NCBI GenBank assembly: GCA_036244855.1
Contig: BQKZ01001808.1
Location: 1 to 64,000 of the forward strand
Reading direction: 5' to 3'
DNA length: 64,000 bases
Source: Temnopleurus reevesii
Taxonomy: Eukaryota; Echinodermata; Echinoidea; Temnopleuroida; Temnopleuridae
Both the position numbers and the translations under genes were made by a program. The notes beneath the pieces were generated by a model. That model was not told the DNA's origin and made no database searches. It saw nothing but the letters and a program-made list of their open reading frames with translations. Of the stretch, positions 1 through 15,100 are shown one piece after another (position 1 is the first letter of the stretch; every line of letters starts with the position of its first letter).

Positions 1-109
1 TCACAGAAACGTCCACTGTAGCATGACTGGCAGACGCAAACAAAGGAATTAATGAGATCGCGACACTGTCCTCCGTTCTGACATGGGTTCTGGGCGCATT
101 CATCAATAT
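1..109 (-). CDS. EGF-like domain exon, truncated by window edge
   Basis: The acceptor CACAG precedes a D-I-D-E-C start at 109. Five cysteines follow, and the reading runs to ...G-R-F-C at the edge; about five bases of the exon are missing. It has a calcium-binding start but no O-glucose or O-fucose motif. It shows that the gene continues beyond position 1. Confidence 0.85.
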   Translation of the reverse strand, partial: MLMNAPRTHVRTEDSVAISLIPLFASASHATVDVSV

Positions 110-3100
110 CTGTGAGACAAATAAAGTTATTTATTTCATTTGTTACTTATCTTTTCAATATGTTACCTGTTTATCTAATTTGTGACACATTTATTTCATT
201 TGTTACTTATTTATTTCATTTGTTACTTATCTATTTCATTTGTTACTTATCTATTTCATTTGTTACTTATATATTTCACTTGTTACTTATATATTTAATT
301 TGTTACTTATTTATTTCATTTGTTACTTATTTATTTCATTTGTTACTTATTTATTTCATTTGTTACTTATATATTTCATTTGTTACTTATTCATTCATTT
401 GCTTATGTAATCATTCATCTGTCTATCACTTGCCACTCCTTTTATTGGCTAAAATAAATTTATTTCACCACAAAAATGCTTGTACAATCTGTTTTATAAA
501 ATGATATTGTACATGATGATTATTCCCGATATGTTGATTGAATATTGGAAATTTGTAATCTTGCATAAAACTGTACATTTTTCTTAAAACAACATATTGC
601 AACTTCCTAGCAACAACCTCTTGTAGACACTCATTAATTAATCAACAAGAATAAAATGAAGAGAAGAATAGCTATAGTGTGAAAGGTACATACTGATGAT
701 ATAACAAAGGACTTTCTGTAGCTTTCCACGTAAAAAAAACTGTTTATAATTAGGAATAACACAGACCAAATGACGAGAAAGTAATGCAAGTCTTGGCGTA
801 AATAGTCGAACTTGACTGAAACGCCATGAACTAAGCAACAAGAACAACAAAGGACTTCTACATACTGTCAGTGCAGTTCTTTCCATTGAAGCCATCAGGG
901 CAGGCACAGCTGTAATCTGTTCCAATGTTCATACATTCAGCTCCATTAGTACAGGGGTTCAAACCACACTTGTTCATCTCTGTGAAAGAGTTTAAGAATA
1001 ATCAAAATAATGAATAAGATAACTCTATTTTATCAGGAAATTGATAATTATGTACATTGTGCAGTATAACAATATCGTTTTTCATCAGAAATATTTTGAG
1101 GGGAGGCATGGGTTTGCAGAAACTGTACACCATATGTATACTGATTTAAAGATATGAAATTTATCATTTGAGGGAAATGATTAAATTCATTCATTTGTCT
1201 CCAAACACACACACACAAATATACACAAGCTGGTTTCACATGCTACTGAAGTGTTACAGAGTGCCCAGGAGGCATATTGGTCCTACAGTAGGCCAGGTCC
1301 AATACAATTCCAGTTAGACCTAGAAACAAGATTTTTAATACATGATGGTATCTCACAACAGGACCTGGTTCCGTACAAGGTACAAGGTACACTGGCATTG
1401 GAACTGAATGGTTCATATATTAGGCTAGGTCCAGCCCATCCCTCTATCAAGACCATAATTATGGTAGTAAGCTTATTACCTGATGGTAACACTCATTAGG
1501 CCCAAGTCTAAACAAATTACGCTAGGTCAGGTCCTAACCCATCTCTGTATAGGGACCAGAATTATAGTACTAATATATCAACTCACATTAGACCCTGTTC
1601 CAAAACAAAGTAGGCTAGGCCAGGTCCTAACCCATCCCTGTATAGGGACCAGAGTTATAGATTATGCTTGTACATCAATGTAGGTTAACACTTCGCTCGA
1701 GTGACTACCATGTAGTTTCGTTATTACATCTGTTCCATCCTTGATTCATCTCTTTTTATAGCGTTAGGAGTTTAAATCAATAACTATTTTCTAGGGAACC
1801 CATGTTCTACAAGCTATGCTTTTTAATAGGTTCCTCATATTTCATGTGATTGCATTTCGTTGTCAAACAGTAATTGTTATTTTTGTCATGATGTTTAGTT
1901 TGTTGAGTTCAAGATGAATATTGTATATATTTGGGAACGTGAAACAATAATTACCTGATGGTACTTCACAATATGCCCCGGTCCAGAACGTGGTACACTG
2001 GCACTGGAACTGAACTCTTCCAATATTAGAACAAGACCCTCCATTAATACAAGGCTGAGCATCACAAGGCGTGAGAACTAGCAAGGATGAAATGATAGAG
2101 AAAATAGTCAAAAAGAAGTTTGAGGTACATAATATGTCAGGAAAATTGATGATGCCTCTGTCTGAAAAAAAGTGACCCTATGTTAGAAATAACAGAGAAA
2201 CAGTGAATCATGAAAATGAAACATGCTTGAATCCTAATATAATGTAGTTTCAAATTGTTTTAACCTTTTACCCGTCCTTGTCGAGGATACGCACCAGCGC
2301 TCGCACGCTCTTGTCGACGATCCTCGACAATAATACAGCAATGCAATAAAACCCGTANCTCTGTATAGGGACCAGAATTATAGTACTAATATATCAACTC
2401 ACATTAGACCCTGTTCCAAAACAAAGTAGGCTAGGCCAGGTCCTAACCCATCCCTGTATAGGGACCAGAGTTATAGATTATGCTTGTACATAAATGAAGA
2501 TTAACGCTTCGCTCTAGTGACTACCATGTAGTTTTGTTATTAGATCTGCTTCCCCCTCGATTCATCTCTTTTTATAGCGTTAGGAATTTAAATCAATAAC
2601 TATGGGAACCTATGCTCTACAAGCTATGCTTTTTAATAGGTTACTCATATTTCACGTGATTGCATTTCTTTGTCAAACAGTAATTGTTATTTTTATCATT
2701 ATTTTTAATTTGATGGGTTCAAGATGATTATTGTATATATTTTTGGAATGTGAAACAAAAAAATTATAGTTAATTACCTGATGGTACTTCACAATATGCC
2801 CCGGTCCAGAACGTGGTACACTGGCACTGGAACTGAACTCTTCCAACATTAGAACAAGACCCTCCATTAATACAAGGCTGAGCATCGCAAGGTGTGAGAA
2901 CTAGCAAGGATGAAATGATAGAGAAAATAGTCAAAAAGAAGTTTGAGGTACATAATATGTCAGGAAAATTGATGATGCCTCTGTCTGAAAAAAAGTGACC
3001 CTATGTTAGAAATAACAGAGAAACAGTGAATCATGAAAATGAAACATGCTTGAATCCTAATGTAATGTAATTTCAAATTGTTTTAAGGGGTTGCTTACCT

Positions 3101-6100
3101 CCAAGTTTTCAACTTTTTATGCAATCCCAGCATGCCTCTTTAACATTGTATTTTTTAATCTTATTTATTCCATTTTGCCAATTAAATGTAAATTGAATTT
3201 AATTAAAATAAAAATGAATTGAATGAATGAATTTAAAACTGATTTACTGACTGTAGTACAATCAAACAAAAAAAACCCCAGAAAAGTAGGAAAATTGGAA
3301 TGATTTTAATCTTTCCATTGGTATTGATTGTAGGAAAATGTAGAAATATACAATCCATGGAAAATCCCATTTTTCCTGTCATAAAGTACTTCATAGTGAT
3401 ACAATTCGGCATGCAACTCATGATTAATTCAAACACTTTGTGCTGCACTCAACCCAAGTGAGCTGAATGCCGTAAAATGAATTTAATTAAGATTAAAATG
3501 AATTGTGTAATGGTAATGCAAAGCGCCTTGAGCACTCAGCAGAGTGTATATGTGCACTAAATTGCAAATATCATTACTATCATCATTATTATTGTTATCA
3601 TTAAGAAGAGAAAGGAAAAATAATCTAATAGGATGAAAGAATTTGTAAAAGTTTTTCCTACCTCTGTATGCACTGTCACGGAATTCGACAGAGAAACCCC
3701 GATCAGTCTTCTCATTGTCCGTCTGGAAACTGATCCAAATGGAGTTTGCCTGAAGGACGGTGTCATCTGGTGTGACTGGACCGGATGCAGTTATCCATTG
3801 ACTACCAATGTTCGGGTCAGATCCCACGCCGATCTATTTAGGGGATTGTGATTGAGAGAGATTCATATAATTCGAGGGTTTAAGAGGCATTACGTCTGGA
3901 AGTTGTGTGAATTCATCAACGTCATTGCAACATTGACCTAGTATTAAAAGTAGACTTGTTCTAAATGCAAGAGGAGTCGACACCATGGAGTTTGCCTGAT
4001 TAACGGTGTAATTTTTGGGGTGACCAAACCGGATGCACTGATCCGCTGATTACCGATGTTCTGGTCAAATCAGACGCCTATCTACAGGGGAATGTGATAG
4101 AGAGATTATTATATAAAGGCAGAATTCAAGAGGCATCAAGGACAAAAATTGTACGAGTTCATATTGTTGACTTTGTACTAGTATCAAAGTAGGTTTGTTC
4201 CAAAATAAAGAAAAACATCATGGCTTATAAATTTGTTTAAAAATCCACTTTTCATGTGCAGCTTCCTTACAAAGACCAATCTTAGAGCCCAGTCATGTAG
4301 AAGCCCTGATTGAACACGATGCAACACGGCTCTTTGCTCGGGGGCAATTACGGGTTCACTGAACAAAAAGTTGCATTGAATTGTGTACAATCAGAGCTTC
4401 TACGCGACTGGGTTCTTAGATTGGTCTTTGTAGGGACACTGCAAATGAAAAGTAGATTTTCACTTGAAAAAATGAACTTACCCTGAAATTGTCATATCGG
4501 TTTTCGGTGAAGAAGTCTTTGAAGTCGATCGTAACTTCTCGTCCATTGACTCCGGTGATGAACCACAAACAGTTCTCCCCATTGCCGTAATTGGATGGAT
4601 AGTTTGGTGAGTTTATGATCACTTTGCCTCCAACGTCAAGTGTGTAGTTCACTCGGCAACCAACGGCTGGGAAATGAAAAACAAATCAGAAATAAATTAA
4701 GACAGAATGATTTGGTGATAATACAGTATACCTTAATGTCTACCAAATAAGGGCCGGTAACATAAAAGAAATACGCTTAATGAAAAATTAATCGTGCATG
4801 TTTTGATAAAGACTTATGATTAAAATTTATTGTAAGTTTGATTGCGTCTATTGTGTTACAGGCCCCCATAATGTATACCCTTTGTCGTATCAAAAGTTTA
4901 ATTATTTTTTCAACACACTTTACTTTAAAACTATTGACTGTACAGATTTGATATATAAGTAACAAATAAAAAATATGTAGAATTTTGGCAATATTTTTGT
5001 ATTATTTTCAAATTTGGGAGTATACAATGAGAAAAGGGATAAGTTTAGGCCAAAGTTACTCACCTATCTCACAGCGTACACCAGTCCATCCTTGTGAGCA
5101 TGTGCAAGTGAATGAGTTAATACCGTCCACGCAAATACCATTGTTCATGCAAGGTGCTTGTGCACAGTCGTTGATATCTGAGGTGGGGAAACAAAGTGCG
5201 CATTAATTCAGAATCTTCTTATCTACAAATCTTTCATCATTTTTGCAACTTCATCACTGGATTAAATAATTATGTTAACTTAGCATAGAGTTTCATACCA
5301 CAGACCATACTTTTGAAAAAAATATGCTATATGCAACATAAACAAGGATATATCTTCAAACAATGAATATACAGTCAACCTTTCCTTGTCAAATCTTATG
5401 GGACTGAAGAAATAGATTCAACTGTGTGAAAATTTTTATCGTGAGAGGTAAAAACAATAGGATAAAAAGAGAAAAAAATTTGGAAAGTCCTAAGACTTAG
5501 GTGATCATTCAAAAAATGCAAGGTCGACTTAAGCAAGGTTGACTCTACTTGTAAAATCACCTTCATCCAATATACTAACAACTAAAATTATAATAGGGTA
5601 GTTCCGTTCATGCAAATACCATTGTTCATGCAAAGGAGGCATAAAAAGAACATTAAATCCCCTAAAATCTTGCTGCGTAATTTCAGAGTCTATAATATGT
5701 TTGAGAACTTACTGATTTCACAGTGAGTGCCGGTGAAACCTGCTGGGCATTGGCAATCGTACCCATGTTCATCGACACGGTTAACACAGACGGCGGCATT
5801 CTGACATGGATTGCTACTACATTCGTTGAGATCTGAAAGAAAAAATCATAACAATCTAATGGTTTTCATATTTGTTCTGTTAAATCATAAAGCGCTATGG
5901 TGCTCTCTGTACCATATATTATCATTTTTTATCATATTTCAGATGCAGGCCACAGTAAAATGTCTCACTCCTCAATTGCTTTGATCATATTCAATATGCA
6001 AAATGAAGACAAACTATTGCTCTTAGTCAACACTCTAGATCACACACATGAAAGTATCTTTCTATACCATCTAGAAATTATATTTCTCTGATAAGAATAT

Positions 6101-9100
6101 CTAAATGCTTCATCTTTTTATCAAATGATATTACCGAATAAGACAGAATCTTGAATTAACGGTTAGAAGTACTTACAATATCCAACTTTGCTCTCAACCA
6201 ATGAAACTTTTTATCGAGATTTTAGCCAACAAAATGTATATCTCAAAGTGTATCAAATAGAAATATTATACATAATATATAATGTAAAGACATGGAGCTT
6301 GACAGCACTTTGGAAAATGGAACACACTAAAGTGGTACCTACTTATCTCGCAATTGGGTCCGGTGTAACCTTGTGGGCATGTGCACTGGTATCCTTCTAT
6401 CATATCGAGACAAATACCACCATTCAAGCAGGGTCCATTGAAGCAATCATCGATGTTGATCAGACAAGTCGGCCCTGCATAACCAGGAAGGCATTGGCAC
6501 TCAAACTGATTGACACCATCTAGACAAGTACCACCATTAACACAGGGGCTGGACTCACACTCATCGATATCTGGAATAAGTAGATGGAGAAATGCTTGAT
6601 GATGAGTTCAGAAAACAGTATCTGTAGATTGGCATGAAAATGATTTAAGCAAGCATTGGCATATTGATAATGCTTGCTGATACATCATGGAAGAAGATAG
6701 ATAAATGATTATTTGTAGCAGTGAATGATGCTAAGAAAGGAAAGGTAGGCCCTGCGCAGCCAGGAAGACATTGGCACACAAACTGAATAAGCATTGACAA
6801 TGAGAACATACCATGTCCATTAAAAAATGAAGGATCTGCATATATTGTTGATACGTTTTGGAGGAATAAAAATGATTATTTAAACAGTATTTGATGTTGA
6901 TTAGATAGATAAGCCTAGCATTGGCACTAAAACTGATTGACGCCATCTAGGCAATTACCACCATTAACACAGGGGCTGGACTCATACTCGAGTGAGTCCA
7001 TATTTGAAATAAGTAGATGGTAAAATGCTTGATTATAGGTTAAGAAAACAGTATTTGTAAATTATCATGCAAATGGTTTTGAAAAGCATTGACAATTAAC
7101 CAATTGGCTACTGGAACCCTGTAGTCCCTGGACAAAGTCTAAAGGTACTAGCGAATTTAGTAATCAATGGGTTTAAACATGCAATAATGATTAGAAACAA
7201 AGGCTCTGCATATCTTCTTGATACCTCTTCGAAGGAGATGGACGAATAATGACTATAGCAGTCATTAATGTTGATGGGATATTCCAGTCCTGCAGAACCA
7301 GTAAATGCATTGTAACTAAAATTTAAAGACACTTTCTACATAAGTCCCCCATTAACACAATGCATGTTTGAATACTCAATATCTGTCGGAAGTGGATGGA
7401 TAATTCAATGTAAAATCCATTCAATTTTAATCTATTTTGTCCTATAGAATAATTACTGATTTTGCATTACAATACAGTAAACATGTTGGCAAAAGTTGGT
7501 CACTATTAATTTGATTATATATGGATTGCTTTCTTTTCACATAACAAACATTGAACATTTTCATGTTCAAACAACAAATTTTGACACGAAATTGAAGACA
7601 GCTTTCCATTCTTATCAATATCAATATCTATCTATGGGGGCACTGTTCAAAAGTTTTAATTAATTGCAAGTTGCAGTTGATCAGAACATGCCAAAGAAAA
7701 TCATTGTTTAACGTACATTATAATTTGCAACTGATTTACAATCAATTGCAACTTTTAAACAACATCCCCTATGGTTGATAATCCTGAATACCACATGTTT
7801 TGTATAAATGTCAAAGACACCTTAAAAACCCTTAAATTTCCTTACTTATCTCGCAACGCTCTCCAGTGTAACCTGGTGCGCATGCACATCTATAGGTTAG
7901 CTTGTCAGGATTGTTGAAGCACAGTCCATTGTTCAGGCAAGGGCTGCTACTGCACTCGTCAATGTCTGTGAAATAGAGAGAACAATTGTAAAATTAGTTC
8001 ATTATGTTTCTACTACCCTCACATCGAATGTATAGTCGCTATCAATATTGGTCACAAAGTGGAGAAAATATTTATTCAAATGTTCATAATGACAGAGGAA
8101 CAAAAAAGTACCGCCCTTAATGATTGTAATAATCACCTTTACTACATTGTATCATTGCGATAGGTTATCAATATCCCCATTCAAACCTTCTAGTTATAAT
8201 GTATAAATAATTCATAGCATAGAGCTACCATTGTAATTACATGTAGATGTGAAGAGTAAACCCAACTCATGCACTGAGACATTAAGAGCTAGAAGTTAAG
8301 CATATCATTTGGAAAATTCTTCCAGCACAACGGTACGGTGGCAGAGGCATAATAAAATAAACCAACCATCTTCAGCCTTTGATAGAAGGACAGGACAGTC
8401 TATTTATATAGCACTAATTCCTTGATACAAGTAGGTATGAACAAAATTTCTGGCGCATGTTACACCATTCTCGCAACATATACGCTTTTCATTGATGCTT
8501 CTGCAGCTGTCTCTTTCAACACTTCAAAAAACCTATATAGTAATAGATGTATGCCTTCAGTTTTGCTTAGTGACAGAAAAGATACCATAGCTTTCATAAT
8601 CTTGGCTAAGAAGCCAACAATTCCAACTTGATTACACAATTTACTAAGGTAGAAATGAAATAAGAGGCAGTAAACTTACCAATTTCACAGAAGACTCCTG
8701 TAAAACCGCTCGGGCAGGTGCAAGTAAACATATTGAGTAGGTCGTTGCACACTGCACCATTCTGACAAGGCTCACTGGCACATTCATCAATATCTGAAAT
8801 TCAAAATAAAATACGTAAAAACGAAAAATTCAAGTACATCAGATCGATGCTAAACATGAAATTGTTGCAGCAATAAATACTTTTCCCTGAATTCTCACTA
8901 CATCAAAGGTAAGAGGTTGTTTATTTTATTCAATCAGTGTCAAGGATATCATTGGATTAGTCGGCACTGACAAATTTGTCGCTGCAATAACATTTATGAA
9001 ATGCCCTCTAGTAAACTATTCGATGAGGGGGCAATTCTGTAAATAACTTGACGCACTGATCCCTAGGACCTTCCTGAAATAAATTTTTATTGTTCAAATC

Positions 9101-12100
9101 TTATTTCAAAGTTCTTGGTGATATCTATTTATTCTATCTTTCAATATCCATCCAATATTTTGCATTCATCCATTTATCATGGCGATCCCAATTTTTTAAA
9201 CTAATTTTTTTATATTCAATATATATTTGATTTTGGAGCAATATTGATGAATTGTTGCAGTAACATAATGTTGCTCTTTGGGTAATATCTCATTATGTTG
9301 TTATTACCTGGTATCCACTTATTATTTTGGTATTACCCATTTCTTCCTTCGATGTGTGTATATTCTCATTTTTTTCTGTTTGGATAATATGAATTTGGTC
9401 TTTGGTAATATCCCCATTTTGTAATCTCCATCTGTTATTTTGAACAATAATCAGTCACACATTTGCAAAAAATATCCAATGTATGCCCAGTATAAACTCG
9501 ATCTATGTTAATATTTTTCATACACGCAGAAATAAACTGAATCTATTTTATTGTTCATACACGCAGAAATTTGAAGATAACTTGGTGACAAATCCTTTTT
9601 TGGGGTTTGTGCTTCACATATTCATTTCAATTCAATTCAATTCACATTTATTTGGAAAAATTAAAAAAATTACAAAGCTGAAAAGGCATGCCGGGATTGC
9701 TTAAAAAGTTGGAAACTTGTAGATTAACAACCTCTATATCAATCTGAAATTACATATTGATAAGGAAAAAATAGCAATGACAAAAACAATAAAAATACCA
9801 AATAAAAAGCAAAACACATACAGCACATAAATATATGTGCACGTGAACATAAGCCAAGCATGTCACTAAAGTTTGTCGACACATTAGATATCTATTTACC
9901 AGTTTCGCAGGTATTTCCAGTCCATCCTGGTAGACAGCTACACCTGAATGAGTTAACTCCATCAATGCATGTACCACCATTCAAACAAGAATCAGCAAGA
10001 CAGTCCTCAATATCTGAAACAAATTATTATTTGAAATTTCAAAGCATCTGGGAAATTCAACATAGGGAAAATCTGGAAATATCTTTCAAGTGCTTCTATA
10101 TAGTTTTGCTTAGAGACAGTAAACAAAGTATTATTTGACATTTTCAAAGCATCTTGACAATTCCACATGGTAAAAATCTGATTTAAGCGACAGTCCTCAA
10201 TATCAGAAAAAACATTATTTGACATTTTAAAGCATCTGGACAATTCCACATGGGGAAAAGCTGGAAATATTGATTTTTTTTAATTTGCCTTAAATTAAAT
10301 TAATGATTTTTGATATTTTCCTTCTGCATGAAGTTGTAGTCAATTGCTATAACGTGTTTTTTCTCTGCTACTGGAAATACCACAGGGGATCATAATAAAA
10401 TCTAGAGCATTCTGTAATCCTATATTTTCCAAAATATTCATTATACAACAGATTTAATAAATCTAACAGACAATCCCATATCTACTTTCTGCCATTGTGT
10501 ATGACATAAGATACTTACTGATGTTGCAGAATTTATGTTGCAGTTCTCTCTTAATAGGAAAGGATCGTAATAATAAAGTACATACTGTACTGCATTCTAT
10601 ACTCCTATAATTTCATTATACAAATGACATTGATCTAATTTCTTGAAAAGGCAGTATATTTAGGTACCAAATAAAATTTTCAAATACTTACTGATGTTGC
10701 AGAACTCGCCAGTCCACCCGGCATCACAGGCACATCTGAATGAGTTCACTTCATCCACACAAATACCATTCACACACGGGTTGCTAAGACATTCATTGAT
10801 TGCTAAATAGAAAATGATCATAACATTTGCAGTGAGTAAATGATTTAAAACAACAATTTCAACTATGCTAAGTTCTAGATTATTTTACATAACCAAAAAG
10901 ATCAGTATTTTTAAATAGAAAAAGACCCAGAATTTTGCCAACCATATCATCTATATCACACAAAAGCAGAACATTTGATTTGATTTGATTTGATTTGATT
11001 TGTATTGTGACTTTTGTACTTACGTATCTCACAATGCACTCCAGTGTAACCTCCTGGACATGCACATGATTATCTGTTGATCATATCATTACAAGTGCCT
11101 CGATTTTGTCACATTTTGGCCCATCATAAATTTTGTACTTACGTATCTCACAATGCACTCCAGTGTAACCTCCTGGACATGCACATGTATATCTGTTGAT
11201 CATATCATTACAAGTGCCTCCATTTCGACAGGGGTTGCTTGCACACTCATCAACGTCTGTTGAAAAAAAGAACATTAATAATTATAAGGAAAATCATGAA
11301 TATAGTAATATTCAGAATATATTGTCAGCTTAATTGCCTCATTAGGGTAATATTTAAATCATTATAAACTAATTTTGTCCAATCTGGCTAAAAAGGAAGG
11401 AAAACAATCTTCTCAATATCCTGTTCACTATAGCCCAATTTTTAGCCCTAATTACAGGAAGGGCCGTTTAATATTAATTTATCAAAATCCTACATCTTGC
11501 CTATTAATCACAAAATAAATCTAAAAGCCTTCTACTTTTTGGGAACAATTCAATTTTCAGTATCATCAAAAATAATATTGAGGCAAAAATTCTACTTCCA
11601 AATTATTCTTAACGTATTCTACTTTTTCATCATTTTTATTCACATTTCTATTATTTTTCTTTTTTGTTGCTTTGCATCTAAACTAGGAGCAACAAATTTT
11701 ATGCAGGGCCTGAAAGTAAAGCCACAGAGGTTTTGATCAATTTAGGCATATGAAAACAATGAAATAGATTTAAAGAGTACATTAATTTCAATACTCACTA
11801 ATTTCACAGTTGACTCCTGTCCAAGCAGCCGTACATGTGCATGTGTACCTATTCTGAAAGTTGTTACAAGTCCCGCCGTTTTGACATGGTCCTTCCTCGC
11901 ATTCATCAATATCTGGTGATAAAAAGAACAAAAATCAGCTACATGTGTGGAAACACCTTCAATTATCACCCCAATGTCTAGCAAAATGCAGCCACGAATG
12001 CTTAAAAATACACTGCACGAACCGACTTTTAATCAGAGAAGGCCTTTTTATTAAATAGACAAAACCCAATTCAATCAACAGTTATACAATTACGAAATGG

Positions 12101-15100
12101 TTCTCTCAATATGATTGCTATCTTTAAATTCATTGTTGTGTAACTTTTATTGAATTGACTGTTATTTTTTCATTCCTTTCTATTATCATAACTCTCATTA
12201 ATTCTGTCTATTGCCATTTCTATCTTTTCACATATTGCATGATTGCTCAAAATCTTACGTAAATCATAATTTTATGTACTTTCTTTAACTGGGAATGAAG
12301 TATGCTCACTTTCAAACACATTCCTATGAAAAATGGTTCTTCTTTATATTACTATTATATAAATGTGATTTTGGTTAAATAATAGTGCAAAATTACCAAT
12401 TTCACAGTTGTCACCAGTCCATCCTGGAGAGCAGGTACAGGAATAGGCATTCTGGAGATTGTTACACTGTGCTCCATTCTGACAGGGGTTGCTGCTACAC
12501 TCGTTGATATCTAAAACAAATGAAAGGTAGAAATAGTAATTATACACAGTTTTATTTTTTTTCATTTTCCTGCAATACCCCAACCAAGGTTAGTCAGTTT
12601 GTACAGAATCATTTTTTCTTTGATTTTCTGCAATGTGCAAAGTGCACATTTAAGAGTCTGTGGTCAAAGAATTGTTCCATATGTTACAAATCCCTTGGTG
12701 AAAAAAAGTAGAATTTGAAAAGAAATGTAGTCTCTGACTGCAAACCCTTTTAAAATGTACTGTGCAAACTGCAACACTGGAAGCTGATGGTCTGTGCCCA
12801 AAGACTCGAGAAGGGCAAGGCATAAAAAGTTAATTCAGAAAGGTCTCATTAGTAGGGTTCTAACATGAAAAGTTTATGAATTTAGCCTTATAATACCCTA
12901 TCATCCTCTGATGTAAACTTACCGCTTTGGCAGTTGTATCCGGTCCAGCCTGGCAAGCACTGACATGAATAGCTATTGATGGCATCCAGACAAGCCCCTC
13001 CATTCTGGCAAGGGTTGCTCTCGCATTCATCGATTTCTGAAGAGAAAAAAGGTTACAATGATTGATTATTTCATAAAGGAATGGACTTAATTTTCTCTTG
13101 TTACATCCTGTTTTCTTTGTCTTGTTCCATTATTGTTTATCTTTATGTGAATTATATACAAGTATAATTACATCTTTATAAACAATATATAAAATTAGTA
13201 TGTTATTATGTATTTTTTTCTCTCACTTTCGTGAGAGAAAACCTAACAGTACCCATACTCTCATCCATTTACGTGTGATCATAGCCTTGAATTCATATGA
13301 AAATACCCTTCATGCATATTCCGCAACAGTTGGCATCTCTGCAATGGCCGTACTTACCAACATCACATGTCGTCCCAGTCCATCCAGCGAAACAGAAACA
13401 CGTAAATGAAAAGACTCCATCAACGCAAGCACCGTTCAGACATGGATTGGGATCACATTCATTTATATCTGTCAAAAAAAATAAAGAGAAAGAGAGAATG
13501 TGAGTGTTTCGTTGTGTATCATTCAAATTATCAGGATATAATATTAGTAAAAGTAATTGTTATTTGATCTAAAAGCTAGTGAAAATGCAAAAATTGTAAC
13601 ATACATTCATTCAAGTTTCATAATTGAAAGTCAGCTTTCTAACTCGGATCAGTGATTTCCAATGAAAACTTTGTGGTGCCCACCTAAATTACACCCACAG
13701 TCAATGCAATAATTGACAAGTTTCTGACCTGTAATGTGTTTCTCATCATCTCTATTATTGAACTTTTCTCCAACGCGGTAAATATTCAAATATCTTCCAA
13801 TCTAGTGTTGGTCAGCCGAAAAAGGTGTTTTTTATCTATGCTGTTAGTTCTTAACAAAATTAACAAAAACCTAGAATGGAGAGATAAGCTAAGAAGCATC
13901 TGAAAATTACTTTTATTTTGTATTTCAAATGTGTATCCCGAATTTCACTGTAATCTTTCAATATGAGTTACAAATTTGAAATCGGGCCATTTTCAGAAGG
14001 TTGGTAGGAAGAGGACAACCAAACAATTTGTGGGTGTCACTCATGAATATCTATCATTTTTAGGGATAAAATGAGAAAAAATCTAAGAAAAAATGTAGAT
14101 TTTATAATAAAGAAATGTAACAATGTGGTAAAATCCAATCTACTCACTTATGTCACATCTGACGCCTTCCCATCCGTTAGCACAATCACAAGTAAAAAGA
14201 GGAAAGAAACCATGTTTCCAATCGGAGTGTGTCACATATTTATAAAAAAGTAGGAAAGTCCTTTTGAAATGGCCTTGAAACTCTCTCAAAATAGTCAAAA
14301 ATTCATATTTTTTCCTCAAAACTCCCCATGGTTGGGAGGTCTCCAAATGATTTTTGGGGCCAAATGGAAGTGGTACAATAAAATCTACTTACTGATGTCA
14401 CATCTGACGCCTTCCCATCCGTCAGCACAATCACAGGTATAGCTGTTGATATCATCCAGACACTGTCCACCATTCAGACAGGGGTTGCTGGCACATTCAT
14501 TGATATCTATGATTTTTTAAAGAATTAAAAGTATGAAAATTGAAGTAAAAATATAAAAAGAATGAAAATTGAAGTAAAAATCATAGGTATAGCTGTTGAT
14601 ATCATCCAGACACTGCCCACCATTCAGAGAGGGGTTGCTGGCACATTCATTGATATTTACGATTTTCAGGCATTAAAAGAAAAAAAAAATTGAAAAAACA
14701 ATTATAGATTTCATACTAAATAAATGGAAAGAAATTGTTTACAATCATGATGATAATGATATAAGACAGTCATAGCGGCAGAAATTGTTGCATGATTAGA
14801 AAACTTTATTAATACATGGGGTTAATTTGACATTCAGTGATTTTTCTCGGATTGAAAGAAATACAATTGAAACAGGAAATGAGGATCTTATCATCATGAA
14901 ATATCAATAAATTATTTATGACAGTGATGGTGATAGGAGAAAGAAATAAACAAATCATTGGCAATCAACTAAGTCTCTGTATGTCTGATTAAGGCTCACA
15001 GGGTAATAATAATGTAAAGCGCCATGAGCACTCTGCAGAGTGGATACATGCGCTATATAAATTGCATCTATTATTATTTTGGCGTAGATAATCCAGTAGG

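Noticed and set aside
112..400. CRISPR-like array of regularly spaced repeats
   Set aside because: The units are contiguous without unique spacers, and the sequence is eukaryotic.
112..504. Open frame of 130 codons on the plus strand
   Set aside because: It is the translation of the 20-base minisatellite; the repetitive F-I-S-F-V-T-Y-L pattern has no support as a protein.
4184..4390. 68-codon minus-strand frame
   Set aside because: It lies within the fold-back element; coding is not supported.
9860..10138. Plus-strand open frame over the EGF exon, and similar antisense frames elsewhere
   Set aside because: These mirror EGF exons read on the wrong strand; cysteine pattern, splice sites and phase all support the minus strand.
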